Source: Neobacillus niacini NBRC 15566 (GTDB taxonomy: Bacteria > Bacillota > Bacilli > Bacillales > Cytobacillaceae). Taken from it: a DNA stretch of 64,000 nucleotides. The notes under the pieces were generated by a model that worked only from the letters and a program-made list of their open reading frames with translations, did no database searches and had not been told where the DNA came from. Below, piece after piece: positions 33,274-41,856 of the stretch (the first letter of the stretch is position 1; each line of letters begins with the position of its first letter). The position numbers and the translations under genes are program-made. Where the stretch lies: positions 18,961 through 82,960 of the forward strand of contig NZ_BCVA01000026.1 in the NCBI RefSeq assembly GCF_001591505.1, read 5' to 3'.

Positions 33274-34737
33274 ATGTACTCAACCTTTCATGGGTTAGAA
33301 ATCGGGAAAAGAGCGATTTTATCCCAACAAACTGGACTAAGTGTAACAGGGCATAACATCGCCAACGCAAACACGAAGGGATACACGCGGCAAGAAGCTG
33401 TACTGCAGGCGGGTCATCCACTAGCCTCACCGAATCCAAATAACGGGACCATTCCCATGCAGATGGGTACCGGTGTGGAGGTATCGGAGTTTCGAAGGAT
33501 TCGGGAATCTTATTTAGACCGCCAATTTCAGAATGAGCAGAAAGAGGCCGGATATTGGGAAGCAAAGGCAAGTGCGCTTTCTAACATCGAAAATGTCTTT
33601 AACGAACTAGGAGATTCTGGTCTAACCAGTTCGCTGAATCGTTTTTGGCAAGGACTGCAGGAGCTTTCCAAGCAGCCGGAAAATCTATCGGCCCGCGTGG
33701 TCGTGGTTGCAAACGGAAAGGAATTGGCAGGTCAACTCAATGAAATCTATACAGGCATTGAACAAAACCAAACTTTCCTGGCCGATCAACTTACAGGTAA
33801 GACCAATGAAATCAATACCATCGCCAATGAGGTGGCAGGTTTGAATTTAAAGATTGCTCAAAACATTGGCAGCGGCAATCAGCCTAATGATTTGATGGAC
33901 CGACGAGATGTGCTGCTGGATCAACTGTCAAAGCTAGTCGATATCCAAGTAACGCCTGCTCAAAATGGCAGAGTGGATGTTTCAATTGGCGGTGAAAAGC
34001 TGGTAGAGGGGAACAATGCCAACACATTTACATTGGACCTGGAAACTGGCGGGGCCAACATCGCTGGTAAGGTTATTACAATAGCAGGCGGGGAAATCAA
34101 GGGATTGCTCGAAACCCATGGGTACACGGTAAACGGAACAAGCTTTGGAACCATCCCTGATTTACGAGTAAAAATTGACCTATTGGCGAAGACCATCGCA
34201 GACAGCATAAACGCCATTCATGCAGGAGATGAGGCGAGGAATTTAGATGATATCCAAGCAAGAAGTACAGATCCGAATGCACCTTTAGAAAAACTTCTGT
34301 TTTTTGTTGATAAAGATGATCCGACCCAACCGCCAAAAAATGCGGGAAGTATGATGATTAACCCGTTGCTGGTAGAATTTCCATCGAAGGTAGCAGCGGC
34401 TTCATCGGATACGATTGGGGATGGCTCGAATGCGAAAGCGATGAGTAATGCTCTTTTTCAAAAAATGAATATTGGCGGAACAGAAGCAACTATCGGTGAT
34501 TTTTACAAAGGGATTATCGGTCAACTAGGGACTGATGTTCAAACTGCCCAGCAGTCAGCTGAAAATGCCAACGACATGGTTCAGCAGGTAGAAAATCGCC
34601 GACAATCGGTATCTGGTGTATCGATTGATGAAGAATTGACGAACATGGTTCGCTATCAGCAGGCTTACAATGCGGCGGCCCGCTATGTGTCAGCAGTGAA
34701 CGACCTGTTAAATACATTGATTAACGGAATGAAGTAA
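33274..34737 (+). CDS. flgK: Hook-filament junction protein FlgK
   Basis: A 487-residue hook-associated protein 1. It starts with the rod/hook motif (STFHGLEIGKRAILSQQTGLSVTGHNIANANTKGYTRQ) and ends in SGVSIDEELTNMVRYQQAYNAAARYVSAVNDLLNTLI. GGGGAG lies before the ATG. Confidence 0.95.
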   Translation: MYSTFHGLEIGKRAILSQQTGLSVTGHNIANANTKGYTRQEAVLQAGHPLASPNPNNGTIPMQMGTGVEVSEFRRIRESYLDRQFQNEQKEAGYWEAKASALSNIENVFNELGDSGLTSSLNRFWQGLQELSKQPENLSARVVVVANGKELAGQLNEIYTGIEQNQTFLADQLTGKTNEINTIANEVAGLNLKIAQNIGSGNQPNDLMDRRDVLLDQLSKLVDIQVTPAQNGRVDVSIGGEKLVEGNNANTFTLDLETGGANIAGKVITIAGGEIKGLLETHGYTVNGTSFGTIPDLRVKIDLLAKTIADSINAIHAGDEARNLDDIQARSTDPNAPLEKLLFFVDKDDPTQPPKNAGSMMINPLLVEFPSKVAAASSDTIGDGSNAKAMSNALFQKMNIGGTEATIGDFYKGIIGQLGTDVQTAQQSAENANDMVQQVENRRQSVSGVSIDEELTNMVRYQQAYNAAARYVSAVNDLLNTLINGMK

Positions 34738-34771
34738 CCATAATGATTCACGGCATGAAAGGGGGAGAACG

Positions 34772-35650
34772 ATGCGCGTTACGCAGCAGATGATTAGCCA
34801 ACAATTTATCCAAAGTCTCCATCGCAGTAACAAATCAATGGAGACACTTCATGGGCAGATTTCTTCTGGAAAGAAGTACGAAAGGATCTCGGACCAGCCT
34901 GGTGAAGTTTTGAAGGGATTATCTTATCGTTCCTCATTGTCGCAAATTGAACAATATCAAAAAAATGTTGAAGATGGTATCAGTTGGAGTTCAGCGATGG
35001 ACGGCGAGCTTGGGAATGTTACGAATGTCCTGCACCGCGTTCGTGAACTCACACTTCAAGCGAGTAATGACACGAATAATCCGAGTGATAGGAAAAATAT
35101 CGCTGTGGAAGTACGCTCGCTCATTGATCAAGTGGGAAAAATTGCGAATACAGCATATGGAAGCGGCTATCTTTTTTCAGGGACAGACTTGAATACGCAG
35201 CCCTATCAAAATGGTGCTTTGCAGCCGAGCAATCCAATCGTGAAAGAGTGGAATGTTGGTCAAGGACTTAGTGTAAAAGGGAATGTCCATGCAGCATCTG
35301 TGTTTGGATTTTCTGTAGACGGTAAAAACTTGTTCGAAACCATTGATGCGGTGGCACAAACATTAGAGAATGGGGAAAATCCAGAGGCGCTTTTGAATTC
35401 AATTGATCAACAATTGGATCATGTGATTACTGAGCGAACCGTGGTTGGCATCAATCAAAATATGCTCGAGCTTGCGTCCAATAAATTGGAGCAATCCGAG
35501 CTATTACATAAAAAAATGCTGTCAACAGTCATAGATACGGATATCACAAAAGCATTCACGGAGTTGTCTGCTCAAGAAACACTGCTGCAAGCATCACTAT
35601 CTGCAGGTGGAAAAATCCTTCAGCAGAGCCTAGCCGACTTTTTAAGATAA
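34772..35650 (+). CDS. flgL: Hook-filament junction protein FlgL
   Basis: A 292-residue hook-associated protein 3, flagellin-like at both ends (MRVTQQMISQQFIQSLHRSNKSMETLHGQISSGKKYERISDQP; LSAQETLLQASLSAGGKILQQSLADFL). It is the last gene of flgM-flgN-flgK-flgL. In B. subtilis it would be followed by yviE, fliW and csrA, which are absent here. Confidence 0.94.
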   Translation: MRVTQQMISQQFIQSLHRSNKSMETLHGQISSGKKYERISDQPGEVLKGLSYRSSLSQIEQYQKNVEDGISWSSAMDGELGNVTNVLHRVRELTLQASNDTNNPSDRKNIAVEVRSLIDQVGKIANTAYGSGYLFSGTDLNTQPYQNGALQPSNPIVKEWNVGQGLSVKGNVHAASVFGFSVDGKNLFETIDAVAQTLENGENPEALLNSIDQQLDHVITERTVVGINQNMLELASNKLEQSELLHKKMLSTVIDTDITKAFTELSAQETLLQASLSAGGKILQQSLADFLR

Positions 35651-35667
35651 AAATAACATCATGGTTT

Positions 35668-35691
35668 CCCCATCTTAGAATTAAGGTGGGG
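35668..35691 (+). terminator. Hairpin after flgL
   Basis: CCCCATCTTA and TAAGGTGGGG (10 bp) with a GAAT loop but no T run. It may be a weak terminator or a stabilising end before the PilZ gene. Confidence 0.5.
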
Positions 35692-35713
35692 ATGTTTCGA
35701 ATGAGGGGATTGT

Positions 35714-36196
35714 ATGGAGGAAATAGCAGCAGTTGCGTTAATTATCCTAGTTTCATCTATTATATATTTAGCCAATAGTAATAGGAAAAAGAGGCAAAGG
35801 ACTGTGCAAAAAGAGGTGAAGCCGCCTAACAGACGAGATAATTTTCGATTTCGAATTAACATCAAAAATACGCTTATGGAAGTCATAAAGATTGGGAATT
35901 TGGATGTTAATGAATATATCTACTGTGAGGTTGTGGATGTTAGTGCAGGCGGGGTGGGAATTCTAAGTGAATACGACTTTCCACTAAGGGAAAAGGTTTA
36001 CGTAAAAATTAATTTTTACTTAGATAATGAAGAATTCATGTTAAACGGAAGAATCGTACGCAAAACCGAAAACATCAAAAAACGTGCTGTATTGTACGGT
36101 ATCCAGTTTGTTGATCTTTCAACGTATGATGAAAATCGCTTGTTGAAAATAATCTTCGCCATGGAAAACCAACGTAGGAAAATTGCTATTAAATAG
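35714..36196 (+). CDS. PilZ-domain c-di-GMP-binding membrane protein
   Basis: A 160-residue protein with one N-terminal membrane helix (about 4-21), a basic stretch (NRKKRQR) and a PilZ domain (about 40-155). The two ligand motifs are present: the Arg cluster RRDNFRFR and DVSAGGVG (D-S-G-G type). It should bind c-di-GMP at the membrane and could slow the motor or modulate the flagellum, as YcgR/DgrA-like proteins do. Unlike those, it lacks a YcgR N-terminal domain. It sits between flgL and hag in place of yviE-fliW-csrA. Confidence 0.85.
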   Translation: MEEIAAVALIILVSSIIYLANSNRKKRQRTVQKEVKPPNRRDNFRFRINIKNTLMEVIKIGNLDVNEYIYCEVVDVSAGGVGILSEYDFPLREKVYVKINFYLDNEEFMLNGRIVRKTENIKKRAVLYGIQFVDLSTYDENRLLKIIFAMENQRRKIAIK

Positions 36197-36207
36197 ATTT
36201 CGATATT

Positions 36208-36236
36208 AAGCCAGGCAACCGCCTGGCTTTCTTCTT
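36208..36236 (+). terminator. Terminator of flgL/PilZ unit
   Basis: AAGCCAGGC and GCCTGGCTT with an AACC loop, then TTCTTCTTTT. Confidence 0.85.
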
Positions 36237-36286
36237 TTATAAAATCAGACAAGAAGAATTTTATAAAAGATTTTCGTTTCCCCCTC

Positions 36287-36312
36287 TACAGCTGCAAAAA
36301 TCCTGTCGATAC
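36287..36312 (+). promoter_or_regulatory. Sigma-D promoter of hag
   Basis: The -10-like GTCGATAC (36305-36312) has one extra change from GCCGATAC; TACA at 36287-36290 serves as a weak -35 with a 14-base spacer. Its position 50 bases before hag fits. Confidence 0.65.
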
Positions 36313-36361
36313 ATAAAAGCAGAGAGGGAAAATATTCCTCAAAAATAGGAGGGTACATAAA

Positions 36362-37627
36362 ATGAGAATTAACACAAACGTAGCAGCACTTAACACACAT
36401 CGTCAGTTAACAGCTGGTTCAAATGCAGCAGCGAAAAACATGGAAAGATTGTCTTCAGGACTTCGTATTAACCGTGCAAGTGATGATGCAGCAGGTCTAG
36501 CAATCTCAGAAAAAATGCGTGGACAAATCCGCGGTTTAGAAGTTGCTCAAAAGAACGCACAGAACGGTGTTTCTTTACTTCAAACAGCTGAAGGTGCATT
36601 GAACGAAACACATTCTATTTTACAACGTATGCGTGAATTAGCGGTTCAATCTGCCAACGATACCAACACATCATCGGACCGTGTAAAACTTCAAGCTGAG
36701 ATCGACACATTAGCTGAAGAAGTAGGCCGTATCGGTTCAACTGCAGAATTTAATGGTAAGAAATTATTAAATGGTTCTTTCGACGGGACATTCCAAATTG
36801 GTGCAAACCAAGATCAAAACATGAGCATTCAAATTGGTGACGCACAGTCATTTAGCTTAGGTGTTGCGGGAAGTGTAGGAATCGAACAATCTAGCACGGT
36901 TACTGCTGGTCCTACGACAGGAGATACTTTAAAGGCTGGAACATACAGTGTTTCTCAAAATGGTGCAAACTATGAAGTGAAAGACGAGAATGGAAAAGTG
37001 GTAGCGGCAAGTACAGATGGTTTAACCTTTACTACCAAAGCGTTTGATGGTACTGCTGGAGATGATACCTTTACATTTAGCCAAGCGGTTAAATCTGGTA
37101 CGTTAAGCTACGATGGAACAGATGTAAAAGCAACTGCCCAATTCACTAATAACGGCCTTGAAGCTGGTTCTTATAAATTCGATGCAACAGATAATGTTCT
37201 TTTAGATACACATGGTGAAGTAGTAGCACGTACAACTGACGGTATTGCATTCAAGGGAGCTGACGGTTCGACAGTATTTTCGGCAACTGTAGCATTAACG
37301 GATGGAGACGAACTTAAAGTTGGTGGTGCAGACGTTTCAACACAAGCTGCAGCTAATACCTCCATTACTGCGATTAACACAGCAATTGAAACAGTTGCGG
37401 CTGAACGTTCTAAAATGGGTGCGGTTCAAAACCGACTTGAATTCACTAATAACAGCTTAAGCACAACAGCTGAAAACTTAACATCTGCTGAGTCTCGTAT
37501 TCGTGATGTTGATATGGCGAAAGAAATGATGACATTTACAAAAAATAATATTCTTTCTCAAGCAGCTCAAGCAATGCTTGCTCAAGCGAATCAACAGCCA
37601 CAAGCAGTACTTCAACTACTTCGTTAA
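36362..37627 (+). CDS. hag: Flagellin
   Basis: A 421-residue flagellin. The conserved N-domain (about 1-165; MRINTNVAALNTHRQLT, SSGLRINRASDDAAGLAISEKMRGQ) and C-domain (about 325-421; SRIRDVDMAKEMMTFTKNNILSQAAQAMLAQANQQPQAVLQLLR) flank a variable region of about 150 residues. That region contains two related modules, each with a LKAGTY/LEAGSY start and a G-VVAAST-DGL/GEVVARTTDGI core, so it looks like a tandem duplication. Codon use is clearly biased toward highly expressed genes. It has a strong TAGGAGG site, its own sigma-D promoter and a terminator. Confidence 0.97.
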   Translation: MRINTNVAALNTHRQLTAGSNAAAKNMERLSSGLRINRASDDAAGLAISEKMRGQIRGLEVAQKNAQNGVSLLQTAEGALNETHSILQRMRELAVQSANDTNTSSDRVKLQAEIDTLAEEVGRIGSTAEFNGKKLLNGSFDGTFQIGANQDQNMSIQIGDAQSFSLGVAGSVGIEQSSTVTAGPTTGDTLKAGTYSVSQNGANYEVKDENGKVVAASTDGLTFTTKAFDGTAGDDTFTFSQAVKSGTLSYDGTDVKATAQFTNNGLEAGSYKFDATDNVLLDTHGEVVARTTDGIAFKGADGSTVFSATVALTDGDELKVGGADVSTQAAANTSITAINTAIETVAAERSKMGAVQNRLEFTNNSLSTTAENLTSAESRIRDVDMAKEMMTFTKNNILSQAAQAMLAQANQQPQAVLQLLR

Positions 37628-37631
37628 TTTC

Positions 37632-37667
37632 TAAAAAAGAGATTTAAGGAAACTTAAATCTCTTTTT
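37632..37667 (+). terminator. Terminator of hag
   Basis: A 16-base arm pair, AAAAAAGAGATTTAAG with CTTAAATCTCTTTTTT, with a GAAA loop. Confidence 0.93.
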
Positions 37668-37698
37668 TAAGATTATTTTAAAAAAGGAGGGGAGCTTT

Positions 37699-40600
37699 TT
37701 GAGAAAAATTAAAACACTCCCAATGATTGTTAGTTTCATACTGATCGTTCAACTTTTCTTTCCGATAATCGGTGTGTTAGCAGCAGAGGTACAGGCGCCT
37801 GCTAATCTAAAAATCTATGAACGATATCCAGGCAGTGCTGTAATCGAATGGGACGCGGTACCTTACAGCTCTAGTTATAAAGTGTACAGAATAGACGGTG
37901 ACACGAAAACGCTGGCTGCACAACCTACGACGAACAAGGCATTTATATCATTAAAAGAGGGAACCTACTCGTTCGCTGTATCTTCTATTGTAAGTGGTCA
38001 GGAATCACCTCTATCCCAACCAGTTACATATGAGATCATTTATCCCGAAATGCAAGCTCCTAGTAATATTCAATCAAAAGTAGAAAGATTTTATGATGTA
38101 ACATTGAGCTGGGACACGGCAAGCTATGTTCATTATTATAAAATTTACCGTGTGGTAGATGGAGTAAGAAGCTTAGTCTCCACCACGGAGAAGACCACTC
38201 ATGCGTTTACTACCTTGCCTGAAGGACATTATGTCTATGAGGTAACCGCATATAATAGTATTTTTGGAGAATCACAGCAAGCCGCTCGTGTGGAAGTGGA
38301 TGTTGTCTATCCAGATATGGCAGCTCCTGCTAATGTAAATTATACCGTAGCGAATGGAAATGATGTCACGTTAAGCTGGGATCGTTCTAATTACGCAAAT
38401 AAATATAATCTTTATAAAGTCGAAGATAACAAGAGAACACTCGTCACTTCCACCACCAATTTAAATGTGACACTTACGAATGTTCCAGAAGGAAAGCATT
38501 TTTATGAACTAACTTCTTATAGCTATACCTTTAAGGAGTCGGAAAATGCTACTGGGATTGAGGTCAATCTAGTTCATCCAGATGTACAAGCACCTGGAAA
38601 TTTGAATTTATCTATTACAAATGGTAATGATGGCACACTAAGCTGGACTAAGGTAGATTATGCGACGAACTATAAAGTTTATCAAATCATAGACGGCTCT
38701 AGGGTATTACTTAAACAGACAACGTATCCGCAGTTGAGTTTACCCAATATGGAAGAAGGAAACTATATTTATGAAGTAACAGCCTATAGTGACCGTTTTG
38801 GAGAATCATTGGGGGCTCGATTGGAACAACAAGTCGTGCATCCAGATATGCAAAAGCCTGAAGGATTTACAGGCACCGTCTTAAATGTAGATACTCTTTA
38901 TTTAAAATGGAACAAAGTTGACTATGCAACAAGTTATAAGCTTTACCAGGTAATAAATGGCGAGAGGAAATTTGTTTCTAACATCAATAATACTTATACA
39001 GCCATTAACAATTTACCAGAAGCAGACTATGCTTATGAAATTACTTCATATAGCGATCGCTTTGGTGAATCAGCCCAGGCTTCTAAAGTAGAAGCGACAA
39101 TTGTTTATCCTGTATTAGCGGCACCTTATGTGCAGGTATACGTGAATCAGGAAGCTAAGTCTATTGCTCTCTGGTGGGATGCTGTGGATTATGCAACTTC
39201 ATATGATATTTATCAAGTTGTCGATGGTGTACGTACCTTGATTCAACCTACACCAAATACCCGTATAGTATTTAACAATAAGCCTTATGGTTCCTATACT
39301 TACGAAGTAATTGCACATAGTAAGTATGGAGATTCGCCTTTTTCAAACCAGGTTACTGGTAAGGTCGAACCAGTGCTAGAGGCACCAGAAGCACCAAAAG
39401 CAACAGCTAATGGTAATGATGTTGTTCTAAGCTGGGAACCCGTTAAGGATGCGGATTCATATAATGTATATGAAGAAGTAGATGGGGAACGAGTTCTTAT
39501 TGGAAATACGAGTGATCCAGAATTTTCATTACCAGGTTTAGAATCAGGTGAACACACGTATGTTATTGTTCCAGTTTCACCAGCAGGAACAGAGTCCAGC
39601 TCATCCAGCACGGTTGTTGTCGAGGTCGGAGAAAAGGATACGACTGCACCTGTAACGGAATCAAATGTAGTTGATAAGTGGAATCGAGAGGCTGTATCAG
39701 TGGAGTTAACCGCTACAGATGATGTAAGTGGCGTAGCAAAAACCTACTATTCTTTAAATGGTATTGATTTTGTTGAAGGTACTAGCTTAGTAGTTAGTGA
39801 AGCTGGAGTTACTACTGTTTCATTCTACAGCGTAGATAACGCAGGTAATGTAGAAGCAGTGAAAACAGCGGAAGTCAAAATTGATGAAGCTTCTCCAGTA
39901 ACGACATCAAACGTGACCGATCAATGGTTGAACACTTCATACCTACTAAAACTGAATGCAACCGATGATTTAAGTGGAGTTAAAGAAACATATTACTCTA
40001 TTAATGGTGAAGAATATGTTAAAGGTACAACCATTTTTGTAAGTGATTCAGGAGTGAATACAGTTTCCTTCTTAAGCGTGGATAACGCTGGCAATGTAGA
40101 AGAAGTGAAAACAGTAGAAGTGAAAATTGATAATGAGGCACCAGAGACCGTTTCAAATGTAGTTGATGGTTGGAATCAAGGAGAAGTGTCTGTTGAATTA
40201 ACAGCAACCGATGATTTAAGTGGAGTTGCAAATACCTTCTATTCTATTAACGGATCAGAATTCGTGGAAGGAACAACATTTACTGTTACGGAAGAAGGCG
40301 TCAATGAAGTATCTTTCTACAGTGTGGATAACGCAGGGAATGTAGAAGAGACAAAAACAGTAGAAGTAAAAATCGATACTGAGGCACCCGAAACTGTATC
40401 GAATGTTACCGACAAGTGGAATCAAGGGGAAGCAGCGGTAGAATTAACAGCAACGGACGCACTTAGTGGTGTAGCAAAAACCTTCTATTCTGTTAACGGC
40501 TCAGAATTCGTAGAAGGAACAACATTTACGATTACAGATGAAGGATTAAATGAAGTATCGTTCTACAGCGTTGACAACGCAGGGAATGTAGAAGAAGCAA

Positions 40601-41661
40601 AAACAGTAGAAGTGAAAATCGATACTATGGCACCGGAAACTGTATCGAATGTTGCCAACCAGTGGAACAAAGGAGAAGTAGCAGTCGAATTAACAGCAAC
40701 GGATGCACTAAGCGGTGTAGCGAAAACCTTCTATTCTATTAATGGCACAGAATTTGTAGAGGGAACAATGTTTACCGTTACAGAAGAGGGTATAAATGAG
40801 GTTTCGTTCTACAGCGTTGACAACGCAGGCAATGTAGAAGAAGTGAAAACAGTAGAAGTGAAAATCGATACTGAGGCACCAGAAACTGTTTCGAATGTTG
40901 CCAACCAGTGGAACAAAGGGGAAGTAGCAGTAGAATTAGCAGCAACGGATGCACTTAGTGGCGTGGTGAAAACCTTCTATTCTATCAATAGCTCAGAATT
41001 CGTAGAAGGAACAGCGTTTACCGTTAAAGAAGAAGGCATAAATGAGGTATCATACTACAGCGTAGATAACGCTGGTAATGTAGAAAAAGTTAAAACAGTA
41101 GAAGTGAAGATTGATAAAACTGCACCAAAGGTTTCTTTCGACATCGCTGCAGAACAGGAGCTTGGTTCTACTTTTACATTGGATTACCTTGCTGCCGATA
41201 ACCTTTCAGGGATAGCGGTTGAAGAGGTAACGGTAAACGGTAAGTCCTATCAAAAAGGCGACCAAGTTACGCTTAGTGAACCAGGTGCATATAAGCTTGT
41301 TGTTACAGTAACCGATGCAGCAGGATGGACAACGCAAATAGAAAAAGAATTCCTTGTGTATATTCCTGCAACTCTTGAGGTACTACCGAAAGTGATTAAA
41401 GGAAACAAAGGAGTCTTTACTGTAAAAGCAATCTTACCGGAAAGCTTTGAATCTCTCTCTTTTGATGTATCTAGCTTTACATTAAACGGTGTAGCAGCTG
41501 ATCCAAAAAATAATGGATTGCAAAAACAAGCAGAAAAAGGCCATTTCAAATTCGAACGAGAAGACTTTGATTGGAAAAAAGGCGAAGTTACCCTTGTATT
41601 ACGTGGTTATTTAGAAAATGGCATTTTAATCATTGCCAAGAAAACTGTAGAAGTAAAATAA
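37699..41661 (+). CDS. Large secreted multi-repeat protein (7 FN3-like + 6 OmpL47-type repeats) between hag and fliD
   Basis: A 1320-residue exported protein. TTG start 37699 with GGAGGGG before it. A signal peptide (MRKIKTLPMIVSFILIVQLFF to LAAE, about 1-29) is followed by seven fibronectin-III-like modules of about 88 residues (starting near 32, 119, 208, 297, 385, 474 and 561) that share a YKVYRI/Y-IYQVVDG strand. Six near-identical OmpL47-like repeats of about 82 residues follow (from 649 to about 1140; APETVSNV, LTATD-LSGV, YSVDNAGNVE). The tail is a bacterial Ig-like module ending in TVEVK. There is no LPXTG, SLH or membrane anchor, so it must be released or held by another surface partner. 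Its place inside the flagellar cluster suggests a flagellum-linked or co-regulated adhesin (inference). The terminator of hag separates it, and a promoter of its own is not obvious. Confidence 0.85.
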   Translation: MRKIKTLPMIVSFILIVQLFFPIIGVLAAEVQAPANLKIYERYPGSAVIEWDAVPYSSSYKVYRIDGDTKTLAAQPTTNKAFISLKEGTYSFAVSSIVSGQESPLSQPVTYEIIYPEMQAPSNIQSKVERFYDVTLSWDTASYVHYYKIYRVVDGVRSLVSTTEKTTHAFTTLPEGHYVYEVTAYNSIFGESQQAARVEVDVVYPDMAAPANVNYTVANGNDVTLSWDRSNYANKYNLYKVEDNKRTLVTSTTNLNVTLTNVPEGKHFYELTSYSYTFKESENATGIEVNLVHPDVQAPGNLNLSITNGNDGTLSWTKVDYATNYKVYQIIDGSRVLLKQTTYPQLSLPNMEEGNYIYEVTAYSDRFGESLGARLEQQVVHPDMQKPEGFTGTVLNVDTLYLKWNKVDYATSYKLYQVINGERKFVSNINNTYTAINNLPEADYAYEITSYSDRFGESAQASKVEATIVYPVLAAPYVQVYVNQEAKSIALWWDAVDYATSYDIYQVVDGVRTLIQPTPNTRIVFNNKPYGSYTYEVIAHSKYGDSPFSNQVTGKVEPVLEAPEAPKATANGNDVVLSWEPVKDADSYNVYEEVDGERVLIGNTSDPEFSLPGLESGEHTYVIVPVSPAGTESSSSSTVVVEVGEKDTTAPVTESNVVDKWNREAVSVELTATDDVSGVAKTYYSLNGIDFVEGTSLVVSEAGVTTVSFYSVDNAGNVEAVKTAEVKIDEASPVTTSNVTDQWLNTSYLLKLNATDDLSGVKETYYSINGEEYVKGTTIFVSDSGVNTVSFLSVDNAGNVEEVKTVEVKIDNEAPETVSNVVDGWNQGEVSVELTATDDLSGVANTFYSINGSEFVEGTTFTVTEEGVNEVSFYSVDNAGNVEETKTVEVKIDTEAPETVSNVTDKWNQGEAAVELTATDALSGVAKTFYSVNGSEFVEGTTFTITDEGLNEVSFYSVDNAGNVEEAKTVEVKIDTMAPETVSNVANQWNKGEVAVELTATDALSGVAKTFYSINGTEFVEGTMFTVTEEGINEVSFYSVDNAGNVEEVKTVEVKIDTEAPETVSNVANQWNKGEVAVELAATDALSGVVKTFYSINSSEFVEGTAFTVKEEGINEVSYYSVDNAGNVEKVKTVEVKIDKTAPKVSFDIAAEQELGSTFTLDYLAADNLSGIAVEEVTVNGKSYQKGDQVTLSEPGAYKLVVTVTDAAGWTTQIEKEFLVYIPATLEVLPKVIKGNKGVFTVKAILPESFESLSFDVSSFTLNGVAADPKNNGLQKQAEKGHFKFEREDFDWKKGEVTLVLRGYLENGILIIAKKTVEVK
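39646..41119 (+). repeat. Six tandem copies of a ~245-bp coding repeat
   Basis: Repeat starts at about 39646, 39895, 40139, 40384, 40628 and 40873, period 244-249 bases, encoding the OmpL47-type modules. The last four copies are much more alike in DNA than the first two (long shared runs around GTAGAAGTGAAAATCGATACT), a sign of recent copy-number change. Confidence 0.85.
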
Positions 41662-41664
41662 CAT

Positions 41665-41695
41665 GATGGCCCTAGGACTCCTAGGGCCATTTTTG
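41665..41695 (+). terminator. Terminator of the repeat-protein gene
   Basis: ATGGCCCTAGG and CCTAGGGCCAT, then TTTTTG. Confidence 0.93.
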
Positions 41696-41812
41696 TATAG
41701 TAAATTGTTTTGCTTTGCTGAGATAGCGTTTAAAAATATATCAGGAAAAATCCCAAAATATCAGGAAATCCTCATTTTTTTACAAAAACCCCTCTATTCT
41801 TCTGAAAAACCT

Positions 41813-41820
41813 GCCGATAC
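41813..41820 (+). promoter_or_regulatory. Sigma-D -10 of the fliD operon
   Basis: GCCGATAC is identical to the flgM -10. No TAAA is found 14 to 16 bases upstream, so the -35 is poor. It lies 37 bases before fliD. Just upstream, a short direct repeat (ATCAGGAAA, twice, 41739-41770) is seen. Confidence 0.65.
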
Positions 41821-41856
41821 TACATAAGAGAATATATTTATGAGAGGTGATTAGCA

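Noticed and set aside
39300..39611. Antisense reading frame of 103 codons inside the repeat protein
   Set aside because: It is opposite a long, signal-peptide-bearing gene, has no ribosome binding site, and is Ser/Thr/Pro-rich as expected from complementary low-complexity codons.
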